Source of the DNA: Pseudoalteromonas sp. TB64
GTDB taxonomy: Bacteria > Pseudomonadota > Gammaproteobacteria > Enterobacterales > Alteromonadaceae
NCBI RefSeq assembly: GCF_000498095.1
Contig: NZ_AUTQ01000099.1
Span: 72,901 to 108,600, forward strand
Direction of reading: 5' to 3'
DNA: 35,700 nucleotides
The translations under genes and the position numbers were made by a program. Numbering within the stretch: the first letter of the stretch is position 1; each line of letters opens with the position of its first letter. The notes beneath the pieces are model-generated. The model did not search any database and was not told where the DNA came from. It saw nothing but the letters and a program-made list of their open reading frames with translations. Below, one piece after another: positions 1 to 8,027 of the stretch.

Positions 1-2
1 CC

Positions 3-674
3 CGCCATAACGTTGATATTACGCTCACTAATTTTGTGAGTAGCGTTGTAAAAGTGTTGCTAATTATAATGGTTATAATTATTGCGCTGGGCAAAATAGG
101 GATAAGCGTAACACCTTTTGTAGCTGCTATTGGTGCCGCATCATTAGGTGCTGGTTTAGCACTGCAAGGGATGCTCTCTAACTATGGTGCCGGTCTTGCT
201 ATTATAGCTACTCGCCCTTTTGTAGTTGGCGACACTATTGAAGTTAAAAATGTAAGTGGTCAGGTTAAAACAATAGAGCTGGGATACACTATTTTAATTA
301 ATGAAGAAAAAGTAGAGATCACTATCCCTAACAAACACATTGTTGGCGAGATTCTTCATAACTCATTTAGTTACTCATTAGTAAAAGGTGAAATAGATAT
401 TGCTTATAGCGCTTGCTCTGATAACGCGATTAGCCTTATTGAAGACGTACTTAAAGCACATGAATTAGTAGCGCAAACTCCATTATCACAAGTTGGTATT
501 GAACGCTTTGCCGATAGCGGCGTTACAATAAGCTACCGATATTGGGTACCTACTACAAAGATCATCGAAACCAAGCTTGCAATTAACGGTGGTGTTTATA
601 AAGCAATTAATAACGCTGATATTGAAATCCCATTCCCACAACGCGTTATTACAATTAATAAAAGTGATTTATAA
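3..674 (+). CDS. MscS-family small-conductance mechanosensitive channel, 5' end outside window
   Basis: Inner-membrane channel that opens under membrane tension to release solutes on osmotic downshock. The reading frame is open to the left edge (codons from base 3 read RHNVDITLTNFVSS...), so the GTG at 36 is not the start. About 223 residues are visible. The Gly/Ala-rich pore helix of the MscS family (GAASLGAGLALQGMLSNYGAG) is followed by the beta domain beginning RPFVVGDTIEV and then the C-terminal alpha/beta domain. Canonical MscS is about 286 residues, so probably only the first transmembrane helices are missing. The gene ends with TAA and is followed by IS debris rather than another gene. 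Family assignment is firm. The exact paralogue (mscS versus a longer MscS-like protein) cannot be decided from the fragment. Confidence 0.88.
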   Translation, partial: RHNVDITLTNFVSSVVKVLLIIMVIIIALGKIGISVTPFVAAIGAASLGAGLALQGMLSNYGAGLAIIATRPFVVGDTIEVKNVSGQVKTIELGYTILINEEKVEITIPNKHIVGEILHNSFSYSLVKGEIDIAYSACSDNAISLIEDVLKAHELVAQTPLSQVGIERFADSGVTISYRYWVPTTKIIETKLAINGGVYKAINNADIEIPFPQRVITINKSDL

Positions 675-789
675 ACCCCGGTATCAAGCTCTAACTCTTA
701 TGGACAAATAAATTAGGTTTCAATTGAACTTTATTTATATCATTCGATCAGAACAGTTATAACAAAAACACCGATCGAGTTTAATTGTT

Positions 790-1204
790 ATGCTGAGAAA
801 AGATACTGAGTTAGGTAATAAACTACGCACTAAAGGTCTGGTAAAAATAAGTCATCAAATGGCGAGCAGCATAGGAAGCTCTACCGTAAAAACATCTTGT
901 TCACAGATCTCCATTGAAGGCGTATATCGCTTTCTTCGAAATGATAAAGTTGATGCTGATAACATCGCTGTAGCCGGTTTGAATTCGCGGTTACCTGCAC
1001 TAACATCATCAAATACAATCCTTACACTAGAAGATACGTCAACATTGTGCCAGCGACATAATGTGACTAAATAGCTCGGACATACTGGTGCATATATAAA
1101 TAATGATCTTCTAAAAGGATGTTGGCGCACACTATCCTTATGGTCGATACAGTAACAGGGCGCACTATTGGCTTGGGTACACAACATCGTTGATGCAGAA
1201 AAAA
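790..1204 (+). pseudogene. Decayed IS4-family (Tn5/IS50-type) transposase remnant
   Basis: The first 95 codons (790-1074) read like the N-terminal domain of Tn5-type transposases: ELGNKLRTKGLVKISHQMA, then GVYRFLRNDKVDADNI, then LEDTSTLCQRH, where the Asp in LEDT matches the first catalytic Asp of the DDE triad (family pattern QDTT). A stop follows. The frame at 1125-1190 then resumes homology as HTILMVDTVTGRTIGLGTQH, matching the conserved segment after the first Asp, before another stop. The rest of the transposase (about 300 residues, with the second Asp and the Glu) is absent. No clear terminal inverted repeats were found. This is a dead gene; the apparent 94-residue protein should not be annotated as functional. 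Confidence 0.75.
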
Positions 1205-1224
1205 TGAAAACTTTAGCACTGCTA

Positions 1225-1790
1225 ACTACAAAAACGTCGCAAGTACGAAAGGTAAAAATATCAATCTCGTAATAAAAATAACTAAGCAGGACGAAGGTCT
1301 ATAAAAATAGAGTGAAGTATTAATGAGCGATCATAGGTTGTTGATGATAAATGTAGAATTGGTGATTAAAAAATTGATCTTATAATAGGCAAAGGATATG
1401 GCGGCTCGCTAATCATCATTGTTGAACGTGAAAAAAGTTTACCATGTTTTGACAAATCAGCAGACACAACGGCAATGATTGCTGTATTACGACCACTGAA
1501 AATAATGAAAAAGAGTTTGCTTATCATCAGTACGTAACGACAGTTTTGTATTGCGATATTTATTTCGCGGATCCTTGCTAATCTTGCAAATGCGGGTTGA
1601 ATGAAAATACAAATGGACTATTACGGCAATATTGACCAAAATTAACCGACTTCAGAAAAATAAAATAATCAGAAGTGAAAGTAGTTTTAATATAATTTAA
1701 TGTCAAACCGAAAAAGAAACTAAATTACAAAACCTCAACTCAATAATTACTGAACATATAGAAGTAATAACTGCCTAACTGTTATGCATT
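1225..1790 (+). pseudogene. Decayed IS30-family transposase remnant
   Basis: Reading across frames, the core of an IS30-type DDE transposase can be followed. RRKYER-like residues lie near 1230. RIGD-stop-KIDLIIGKGYGGSLIIIVER lies around 1355-1430 and corresponds to the family's RIGDWE.D.VIGKGH.GALVT.VER. YFADP lies near 1562, then the signature GLNENTNGLLRQY near 1595-1630, and finally LNVKPKKKLNYKT near 1700-1745, matching the C-terminal N.RPRK.LGYKTP. Several stops and frameshifts interrupt it. It begins directly where the IS4-type remnant fades, so one element probably inserted into or recombined with the other. It cannot encode an active enzyme. Confidence 0.7.
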
Positions 1791-2124
1791 TCGAAGTTGA
1801 ATCTGCTACTTACTGATAGTTCTACTAAATTTCGGTACGATGCCTAAATCTTGTAATATTGCCAATAATATAAGACCTTTCATCCGACTTCCATTATCAG
1901 AAAAACATAACCTGCGATGGTTTTATTCGCTCTCTAGCACAAATATCTATCATTGAATCTGCCAACCAATAATTTTAAGACTATAAATATAATTATAAAA
2001 AAAGCCATTTAACTACCGTCGGTAAATAGATTATTCGTTTATCAATAAAAAACATCTGAAGATTTAATATGCGATGCTGATATCGTCTTATGATGAGTTA
2101 AATCTAAAAGCAGACATAATTTAT
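1791..2124. other. Gene-free AT-rich stretch
   Basis: No open frame of useful length, RNA gene or terminator is visible. It follows the IS30 remnant and contains short translatable scraps without recognisable homology. It may be the outer part of the same decayed elements. It separates the IS debris from the 3' end of the CNNM-type gene on the minus strand. Confidence 0.5.
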
Positions 2125-3174
2125 CTAATTAGCTTTGCTATCACTTGAGGCAAGTTTAGGTGCACTCATTCCCTTCAATAATCGACCAAATATATCTGCG
2201 CCAGTAATAATACGTTTCTCATCGCTCCACACTAATACTACATCGTGATCAATTGCTCCATCAAACGATTTATCGAGTGAATGATTAGCACGTATTTTTA
2301 AAATAACTTCACTTAAACGCATAGTCTCATCGGCCACTATGATAGGTCGATGGCAGTAATGGTATGGATCAAACGTTTCTGGTTCAAACAATGCAGAACG
2401 TAAAAAACCATCAGCATCAACAACCAATAACGGCCAGCCATCTTCGTTAGTAATAATTACCCAGTTATAACCCGACTTATGTAACTTACGTAAAAATTCA
2501 TTATCAGCGGTTAAAGTAAGCTCTGGAAAAATAGGCAAATCAAGTTTGGTTGGTAACGATATAATAGAATCTGGGTCAATTACCTCCCCTTCTTTGGTTA
2601 CGCTTATTTCATCTAAACTAAAAAAGTTAAGCGCACCTATACCCTCTACATGCTGAACATCAGCCTCTTCAGCCTCAATATGCTTTCGAATAATGCCTCT
2701 AAGCTCGCTTTCAGCAAAGTAGGTAATACCTTCTTTACCTAGCCATGCATCAAGTACTAAGGCTGTTGGCTTAGCCACTATATAAAACAGTATTTGATAA
2801 AACTTAATAAGTGGTGAGAGCATACTCGCCATTTTTAATGCATTACGCGAAAAATAAGCTTGTGGCGTTATTTCACCAATAATTGTAATTGCTATTGTTG
2901 AAAACAAAAACGAACTTGCGCCCATTAATACCGAATCAGAAAGAAGCGTAAGCAGTACGTTAATACCTACATTACCCCATAAAATAGTCGATAGTAAAAA
3001 GTTAGAATCGTTTCGAAGCGCCATCACTTTTATAGCTGCTTCGTTGCCTTTTGTGCTTTCCATTTCGAGCTGTAACCGGCTTAGCGAAAAAAACGCTAAG
3101 TTTAAGCCCGAAAATATTGCAGATTGTGAAATACACAACGCAATAGCACACCAAATCATGACTTCAAAGGTCAT
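2125..3174 (-). CDS. CNNM-domain (DUF21) transporter, probable Mg2+/divalent-cation family
   Basis: Integral membrane protein of 349 residues. An N-terminal CNNM/DUF21 domain spans about residues 1-150: hydrophobic helices, the small-residue motif SQSAIFSGLNLAFFSLSR, and the loop IIGEITPQAYFSRNA typical of the family (usually GE..PK..A). A linker and a CBS-pair-like region (about 190-330) follow, with HKSGYNWVIITNEDGWPLLVV resembling a CBS strand-helix unit. Family members (CorB/CorC, CNNM, HlyC-type) export or regulate Mg2+. The gene starts 22 bases after the mgtE stop on the same strand, so the two are likely cotranscribed and act on the same ion. The GEITPQ variant in place of the usual GE..PK is mildly atypical. 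Exact substrate and direction of transport are inferences. Confidence 0.8.
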   Translation of the reverse strand: MTFEVMIWCAIALCISQSAIFSGLNLAFFSLSRLQLEMESTKGNEAAIKVMALRNDSNFLLSTILWGNVGINVLLTLLSDSVLMGASSFLFSTIAITIIGEITPQAYFSRNALKMASMLSPLIKFYQILFYIVAKPTALVLDAWLGKEGITYFAESELRGIIRKHIEAEEADVQHVEGIGALNFFSLDEISVTKEGEVIDPDSIISLPTKLDLPIFPELTLTADNEFLRKLHKSGYNWVIITNEDGWPLLVVDADGFLRSALFEPETFDPYHYCHRPIIVADETMRLSEVILKIRANHSLDKSFDGAIDHDVVLVWSDEKRIITGADIFGRLLKGMSAPKLASSDSKAN

Positions 3175-3196
3175 TATATTTTCCTGTTAAAAAGGC

Positions 3197-4549
3197 TTAT
3201 AAAAGCAATAAACTGCCTAAACCTAAAAAGGTAACAAACCCAACAATATCAGTAACGGTCGTTAAAATAACCGACCCAGATAAAGCAGGATCAATTTTCA
3301 TTTTGTCTAAAATAGACGGAATAACAACGCCAGCAAGTGATGCGGCTACTAAATTTAATAATATTGCAACGGTAATGGTAATACTGAGCATTAAGTCGTT
3401 AAACCATAAGAAAGTAAGCAAACCAATTACAAATGCCCACACTAATCCGTTAACAGCACCAACTCGTAACTCTTTTTTAAGCAACGCGCTACGGTTTGAA
3501 TCTGTAACCTGACCTAACGCTAAACCACGCACAATAACGGTTAGTGTTTGGCTTCCTGCAATACCCCCCATAGAAGCAACTACAGGCATTAATACAGCCA
3601 GTGCTACAACTTGTTCTATAGTTGCACCAAACAAACCTATAAACCACGACGCTAAAAATGCCGTTGCCAAATTAATACCTAACCATATGCCACGGTTTTT
3701 AGCACTTTTTCGCACACTTGCGAACAGGTCTTCGTCTTCTCTCAAACCACCCGCTTTAGCAGCAGCTTCATCTGCTATTTCTTGACGTAGTTCGTAAGCC
3801 GAGGCAATTGTTAATCGACCCAATAATTTGTTATCGGCATTAACCACTGGTAGCGCCATTTTTTCACTGTGGATCACCACTTCGGCGGCTTCATATAAAT
3901 CGTCATCGGCATGCAGCGATGAAAAGTCATGATTAGCCAATGTCATTAAGTTATCGCCATCACCCGCTTTAATTAAATCATTAACCGCAACCTCGCCTAT
4001 TAAGCTGCCTTTACGGCTTACTAAGTAAATGACCTCACTGTATTGCGGTAAACCTTTATGCAGTAACTTTTTAGCACCACCCGCAGTTAATTTTTCTGAC
4101 ACTTTTAAAAAGTCAAAACCTAACCAGTGACCAAGCTGCTCTGGCGGATATTGCTGCGCTAAATCGTATTGCTTAGTTTGTGCTTCATCGAGTTGTTTTT
4201 TTGCATATTCAACAAAACGTTCTGGTATAACTTCTTCAAGTTCTAGCAGTTCTTCTACGTTTACCTCGTCAAGAAGTTTAAATGCATCAATGTCTTCTAG
4301 TGTTTGCAATAACCATAAACAGCTATCTTCACTTAAATTAACGAAAATTTCGTGTTGCGTGTCTTCGTCAAGCAACTGCCAAATTTCAAGTCGTTGCTCT
4401 TTTGGAATTGCTTCAAAAAGTAAAGACAAATGCTCAGTAGAGAGCGTTAACTGTGCATCAGCTAATAATTTGTTTTTGCGCTCTGTTGTATCGCACTGCA
4501 GCAAATCATTTATAAGTTGTGGAAGTTGATCAACTGGATACTCAATCAT
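3197..4549 (-). CDS. mgtE: Magnesium transporter MgtE
   Basis: Mg2+-selective channel of the inner membrane, 450 residues, the normal MgtE length. The acidic N-terminal superhelical domain spans about residues 1-130 (LLEELEEVIPERF-type repeats). A CBS pair follows at about 135-255, including VIYLVSRKGSLIGEVAVNDL and MALPVVNADNKLLGRLTIASA. The plug helix is near 260-280. Five C-terminal transmembrane helices follow, with the pore segment MPVVASMGGIAGSQTLTVIVRGLALG, the MgtE family signature. In characterised members the N and CBS domains sense cytosolic Mg2+ and close the pore. The start ATG is preceded by AAGG. It is first in a two-gene unit with the CNNM-type gene. About 300 bases upstream of it contain no gene; I saw no recognisable Mg2+ riboswitch there. 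Confidence 0.94.
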   Translation of the reverse strand: MIEYPVDQLPQLINDLLQCDTTERKNKLLADAQLTLSTEHLSLLFEAIPKEQRLEIWQLLDEDTQHEIFVNLSEDSCLWLLQTLEDIDAFKLLDEVNVEELLELEEVIPERFVEYAKKQLDEAQTKQYDLAQQYPPEQLGHWLGFDFLKVSEKLTAGGAKKLLHKGLPQYSEVIYLVSRKGSLIGEVAVNDLIKAGDGDNLMTLANHDFSSLHADDDLYEAAEVVIHSEKMALPVVNADNKLLGRLTIASAYELRQEIADEAAAKAGGLREDEDLFASVRKSAKNRGIWLGINLATAFLASWFIGLFGATIEQVVALAVLMPVVASMGGIAGSQTLTVIVRGLALGQVTDSNRSALLKKELRVGAVNGLVWAFVIGLLTFLWFNDLMLSITITVAILLNLVAASLAGVVIPSILDKMKIDPALSGSVILTTVTDIVGFVTFLGLGSLLLL

Positions 4550-4798
4550 CTTAAAGCCTTAAAAAATCATTATGTTATGTAAAGAGTGTACCTTAGCTAT
4601 AAATAAATGCTGGTAATATTTACGGTTATAAAACATTAACTACTTATTTTTGCGCATTGTATGTGTAAAAAATAAAGAGCCCTAATGTTTATTTTAAATT
4701 TATAAAAAAGCAGAATAATGACCTATATTTTATAGTTCACAGCACTGAGGAATACTACAAATAGCGTACTTTAAAGCTGATATTAAAATAGCAGGCAT

Positions 4799-4838
4799 AA
4801 AAAAGCCCACGATAAAATGAACTCATGGGCTTTAAAAA
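4799..4838 (-). terminator. Intrinsic terminator of the kinase gene
   Basis: Perfect 8-bp arms AAAGCCCA (4803-4810) and TGGGCTTT (4827-4834) around a 16-base loop. Read on the minus strand, the stem is followed by a run of T. It lies 15-50 bases past the stop of the kinase gene. The A-run on the other side could also allow weak termination of plus-strand transcripts. Confidence 0.7.
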
Positions 4839-4850
4839 ACATGTTAAAAA

Positions 4851-5600
4851 CTAAAGGCGCTCTGTAATACTGCGTACTATGTCAGAATTTAAAAACTGAG
4901 CAAAAATACCAGCCCCCCATGCGTAAGTTCTTTGTATTGGATAACCTTTAAATATCCAACGTTTACGAACATGATTAAAGCGTACTAAGTAGTCTTGCTT
5001 AGCTTGTGGTAAAGGCTCTACTGAAAGCTTATTCCATGCTTTATAAACGCCCGACATATCAGTGCCACGCATAAACCGCTGTAACCATCTCGGAAAGCGC
5101 GCAAAGCTAATCGTTGACTGAAAATCTATAAAATAAGGTTTTCCATCAGTGCCACATAAAATATTTCCCATATTACGTAAATCTAAATGGACTATACCTT
5201 TGCGATGCATTTTTGCGACTTGACGCTCAAGTTCGCTAAAAAAGTTAACTGGTAGGGTTTTATCTTCATGGATTAATGAACGCAGTGGCGTACCTTCAAT
5301 GTAATCATAAGCGACCGCAATGGGTGATAAACGGCAAAAGTTATTTGCTACAGCATTTAAATCAGCTAAACGACTCAGACCTTTATATTCTTGATTAACC
5401 GAAATACGTGCAAACGATTTACGAATAAACCATGGACTTTGACTAAAGTCTTTAACAATCAAATCAAATTTGTCATCTTTATATCGATACACAATTGCAT
5501 TAGCAAAACGTCCTTTATGAACAACGCTTAAATATTGTTGCTCAAATATATGCTTTGGAAACTTGTGTTGTAATTGTGCTAACAAATCGTTTTTAATCAT
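4851..5600 (-). CDS. Small protein-kinase-fold phosphotransferase (LPS-kinase/RIO-like)
   Basis: Protein of 249 residues with a kinase-like catalytic core. A catalytic loop reads HRKGIVHLDLRNMGNIL, with Asp140 and Asn146 as the expected catalytic and metal-binding residues. A DFG-like metal site, YFIDFQ, has Asp159. The N-lobe contains IVKDF, a possible ATP-binding Lys. The small size and HLDLRNMGNIL style resemble the WaaP/KdkA lipopolysaccharide-core kinases and RIO-like kinases rather than eukaryotic-type Ser/Thr kinases. The substrate is unknown; an LPS core sugar is one candidate. There is no signal peptide, so it is presumably cytoplasmic or membrane-peripheral, the C-terminal part being basic. 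MarR-type operators lie directly upstream and a marR gene is 150 bases upstream on the same strand, so it is probably a regulatory target of that MarR protein. Confidence 0.65.
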   Translation of the reverse strand: MIKNDLLAQLQHKFPKHIFEQQYLSVVHKGRFANAIVYRYKDDKFDLIVKDFSQSPWFIRKSFARISVNQEYKGLSRLADLNAVANNFCRLSPIAVAYDYIEGTPLRSLIHEDKTLPVNFFSELERQVAKMHRKGIVHLDLRNMGNILCGTDGKPYFIDFQSTISFARFPRWLQRFMRGTDMSGVYKAWNKLSVEPLPQAKQDYLVRFNHVRKRWIFKGYPIQRTYAWGAGIFAQFLNSDIVRSITERL

Positions 5601-5625
5601 AACAAACCCAACATAACAATAACCT

Positions 5626-5643
5626 TACTTGCCTAGGCAACTA
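5626..5643. promoter_or_regulatory. MarR-type operator upstream of the kinase gene
   Basis: Perfect 12-bp palindrome TTGCCTAGGCAA at 5629-5640, within the context TTACTTGCCTAGGCAACTA. This is close to the two MarR sites of the Escherichia coli marO operator as I recall them (TACTTGCC..GGCAA core). It sits about 29 bases upstream of the kinase ATG, where repressor binding would block transcription or the promoter. A MarR-family gene lies immediately upstream. Confidence 0.6.
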
Positions 5644-5682
5644 TATTATCAAAGTTGTATTTCACACACAATAATAGTGAGT

Positions 5683-5698
5683 AGTTAGCTTGCTAACT
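5683..5698. promoter_or_regulatory. SlyA/MarR-type palindromic operator
   Basis: AGTTAGC-TT-GCTAACT: 7-bp perfect arms. The inner 12 bases, TTAGCTTGCTAA (5685-5696), are the exact reverse complement of the classical SlyA consensus TTAGCAAGCTAA. It lies between the marR stop and the kinase start, about 85 bases upstream of the kinase ATG. The following TTTTTT could make it act as a short terminator on the plus strand, but no plus-strand gene precedes it, so an operator is the better reading. Confidence 0.55.
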
Positions 5699-5753
5699 TT
5701 TTTATGTTAGATAGAACAATTCTGAATAAGAGACTACGATATAAAAGTTTAGG

Positions 5754-6218
5754 TTAAGCATCCAAGTTATTAATGGCTCTAAATAATAAGCCAGCAATCT
5801 GATCTTTTTCGTTATCAGTAAAACCATTCAGCGCTTGCTTATATACATCGTTTATTATTGGTAAAATTTCGGGGTACAACACTTTACCTTTTTCACTTAA
5901 GCATAAAATGGTAGAGCGTTTATCAAATTCACATTGTGTTTTGGCTATTAAACCTTTTTCAAATAAACGATTGAGTAACCGACTCATTGCGCCACGGTCA
6001 TAAACCATGTGTTCGCATAACTCAGCCAAAGTGCTAACGCTGCCTTTAGCAAGCAACACAACAACAATATATTGAGCGGACGTTAAATCCATAGGTGCTA
6101 ACTTAAGGTCTATGTGTGCAACCAATCTAGAACGTAAAAACGACACCAGCCGCCCTAAATCTAGCTCAAGGTCTAATTCTTCATTATTACAGCTTTTGAT
6201 TGAAGGTATTTTTGACAT
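5754..6218 (-). CDS. MarR-family transcriptional regulator
   Basis: Winged-helix DNA-binding dimeric regulator, about 154 residues from the preferred start. MDLTSAQYIVVVLLAKG begins the core helices. STLAELCEHMVYDRGAMSRLLNRLFEKGLI is the helix-turn-helix plus recognition helix. FDKRSTILCLSEKGKVL is the wing, with the conserved D.R motif. A longer reading to a TTG at 6251 is possible, but the ATG at 6218 has a GTGAG element six bases upstream, and the extra N-terminal residues lack family support. It lies 153 bases upstream of the kinase gene, with two MarR/SlyA-type palindromes in between, and a third related palindrome precedes its own start. This suggests autoregulation plus control of the kinase. 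The ligand is unknown. Confidence 0.85.
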   Translation of the reverse strand: MSKIPSIKSCNNEELDLELDLGRLVSFLRSRLVAHIDLKLAPMDLTSAQYIVVVLLAKGSVSTLAELCEHMVYDRGAMSRLLNRLFEKGLIAKTQCEFDKRSTILCLSEKGKVLYPEILPIINDVYKQALNGFTDNEKDQIAGLLFRAINNLDA

Positions 6219-6245
6219 GTTCAACTCACTACTTAACATATTAAT

Positions 6246-6255
6246 TTGCAAGCAA
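6246..6255. promoter_or_regulatory. Possible autoregulatory MarR-type half-palindrome
   Basis: TTGCAAGCAA, a 10-bp sequence with TTGC and GCAA arms around AA, about 28 bases upstream of the chosen marR start. Its half-sites match those of the operator before the kinase (TTGC...GCAA) but with a spacer two bases shorter. Suggestive only. Confidence 0.3.
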
Positions 6256-6305
6256 TAGACTTTAGCTACAATAAAAAATTCAATAATTTTATAAAAAACA
6301 AAAAT

Positions 6306-6336
6306 AAAAGCCGTAACAAAAAATGTTACGGCTTAA
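6306..6336 (-). terminator. Intrinsic terminator of the chemoreceptor gene
   Basis: Perfect 11-bp stem AAGCCGTAACA (6308-6318) / TGTTACGGCTT (6324-6334) with an AAAAA loop. On the minus strand it is followed by TTTTATTTTT. It starts about 25 bases past the MCP stop and insulates the marR gene from read-through. Confidence 0.85.
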
Positions 6337-6359
6337 ATAATAAATTTAATTAAAGCTCT

Positions 6360-8027
6360 TTAAATTTTAAACTGACCTACTAAATTACCTAAACTTTCAC
6401 CTCGTCCAGCTAAGTGTTCACTAACCGTCGATGTTGTTTTACTTGATATAGTAAGCTCATTTACAATTTCTTGTATAGCAAACACATTGCGGTTTATTTC
6501 TTCAGACACACTACTTTGCTCCATAGCCGCTGTCGCAATTTGCGTACTCATATCATTAATTGAAGTAACTGAGCTTGTTACAGCACCTAAACTTTCAGAA
6601 ATAGCACGTGACGATTCAACCGAACGGTTACAACTATGCTGACTTGCTTGCATTGCATCAACTGCAGCCGTTACTAGGTTATGCAACTCGCTAAGCATTT
6701 CGCTTATTTCTAACGTACTTACTTGCGTTCTACTTGCTAAACTTCTTACTTCGTCAGCAACTACAGCAAAGCCTCGACCTTGCTCACCTGCACGTGCAGC
6801 TTCAATTGCAGCATTAAGTGCCAATAGGTTAGTTTGCTCTGCAATCCCACCAATTACACTCAATACGCTATTAATTTTTTTAGATTGATCGCTTAAAGAG
6901 TCAACTTGTTTGGCTGCAATATTTATTTCACCCATTAGTTTTGAAACTTCGCTTAATGAAATATCAACACACTCTTGGGCTCTAGCAACATCTTGTGTTG
7001 CCGCTTGTGTAGATACCGCTACTTGAGTAGTATTTTGCGCAACTTCGTGTGAGGTTGCCGACATTTCAGTTATTGCTGTGGCAACTAAATCTGTTTCATG
7101 GTTATGGTTTAATAACTTTTCTTCTATTAACTGCGTTTGCGTATTAATATCGCTAGATGCTGCTTTTACGTCATGTGTAACATCAACAACATTTGCAATA
7201 ATGCCATGCAGCTTGCTCACAAATACGTTAAACGCTTCACCTAACTGACCAATTTCATCCTGAGTATGAATCTCTAAACGTTTAGTTAAATCACCCTCGC
7301 CTTTAGCTATATCATTAAGGCTTTGCACCATTCCTTGAATTGGTTTAACCATAGTGTTAGCTGCAATAAGTGCACATACAATAGTTAACACAACCCAAAA
7401 TAAAGCAATTAGCAATAAGGTCGTTACCTTGTCATTCATATGACCTTGAATTGTAACTTGGTATTTATTCAACTCGGCATCTATATCATCCATATAAGCA
7501 CCCGTACCAATCATCCAATTAGTACCTGGTATCATATCGGCATAACCCATTTTTTCGACTAAGCCAGTGGTATTTGGTTTTTGAAAGTGATAGTTAAATG
7601 CTCCGCCGCCCTTACGTGCTTGATCTAGTAAGCCAACTATTATTTTTTTACCATTAGGGTCTGTCATTCCTATTTTATTTTGCCCTTCAATTTCATCACC
7701 AAGTAATGCATGAAAAACGCTAACCCCGTTAGTATCGTAAATAAAAAAGTAACCACCTTGCCCAAAAGTTAAATCTCTTAACGCATCTTTGGCATCTTGC
7801 TCTGAACCTTGTGCCAATTGATAGCGAACAACTTTAGTGGCAATTTCAACTTCTGTGCCTAATAAAGTTTGCTTGTCATTTATTAACTTAGTTTTGAATG
7901 AATTAAAATTTTGCTGTTGATTTTTTGATTCTAAATAGTACGAACTCAGCATCAAACTAATCAAAAGCAACATAAGTGGCAAAATAGCTAATAACAATAA
8001 TTTGTTTTTTAAGCTTAAATTACTCAT
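6360..8027 (-). CDS. Methyl-accepting chemotaxis protein with periplasmic Cache domain
   Basis: Membrane chemoreceptor of 555 residues. The start is placed at the ATG at 8027 ([10 protein letters not shown]), which has CGGAGAA a few bases upstream; a longer frame to 8084 lacks a ribosome site. TM1 is at about 10-30. A periplasmic single-Cache (Cache_2-type) domain spans about 35-190, with [18 protein letters not shown] and [12 protein letters not shown]2 is at about 200-225, then HAMP (MVKPIQGM...[12 protein letters not shown]). The long signalling hairpin has the conserved tip [24 protein letters not shown] and [10 protein letters not shown]. The C terminus (NLVGQFKI) lacks an NWETF-type CheR tether. 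Cache_2 receptors often bind small carboxylates, but the ligand cannot be read here. It is divergent from pelA, sharing a roughly 610-base intergenic region. Confidence 0.93.
   Translation of the reverse strand: MSNLSLKNKLLLLAILPLMLLLISLMLSSYYLESKNQQQNFNSFKTKLINDKQTLLGTEVEIATKVVRYQLAQGSEQDAKDALRDLTFGQGGYFFIYDTNGVSVFHALLGDEIEGQNKIGMTDPNGKKIIVGLLDQARKGGGAFNYHFQKPNTTGLVEKMGYADMIPGTNWMIGTGAYMDDIDAELNKYQVTIQGHMNDKVTTLLLIALFWVVLTIVCALIAANTMVKPIQGMVQSLNDIAKGEGDLTKRLEIHTQDEIGQLGEAFNVFVSKLHGIIANVVDVTHDVKAASSDINTQTQLIEEKLLNHNHETDLVATAITEMSATSHEVAQNTTQVAVSTQAATQDVARAQECVDISLSEVSKLMGEINIAAKQVDSLSDQSKKINSVLSVIGGIAEQTNLLALNAAIEAARAGEQGRGFAVVADEVRSLASRTQVSTLEISEMLSELHNLVTAAVDAMQASQHSCNRSVESSRAISESLGAVTSSVTSINDMSTQIATAAMEQSSVSEEINRNVFAIQEIVNELTISSKTTSTVSEHLAGRGESLGNLVGQFKI

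Noticed and set aside
855-1187. 110-residue minus-strand frame over the IS4-type remnant
   Set aside because: Antisense to recognisable transposase sequence, with no ribosome site or protein-family features; a shadow frame.
4550-4850. Mg2+ riboswitch upstream of mgtE
   Set aside because: No conserved M-box-like sequence or stacked stems; only AT-rich sequence and the kinase terminator.
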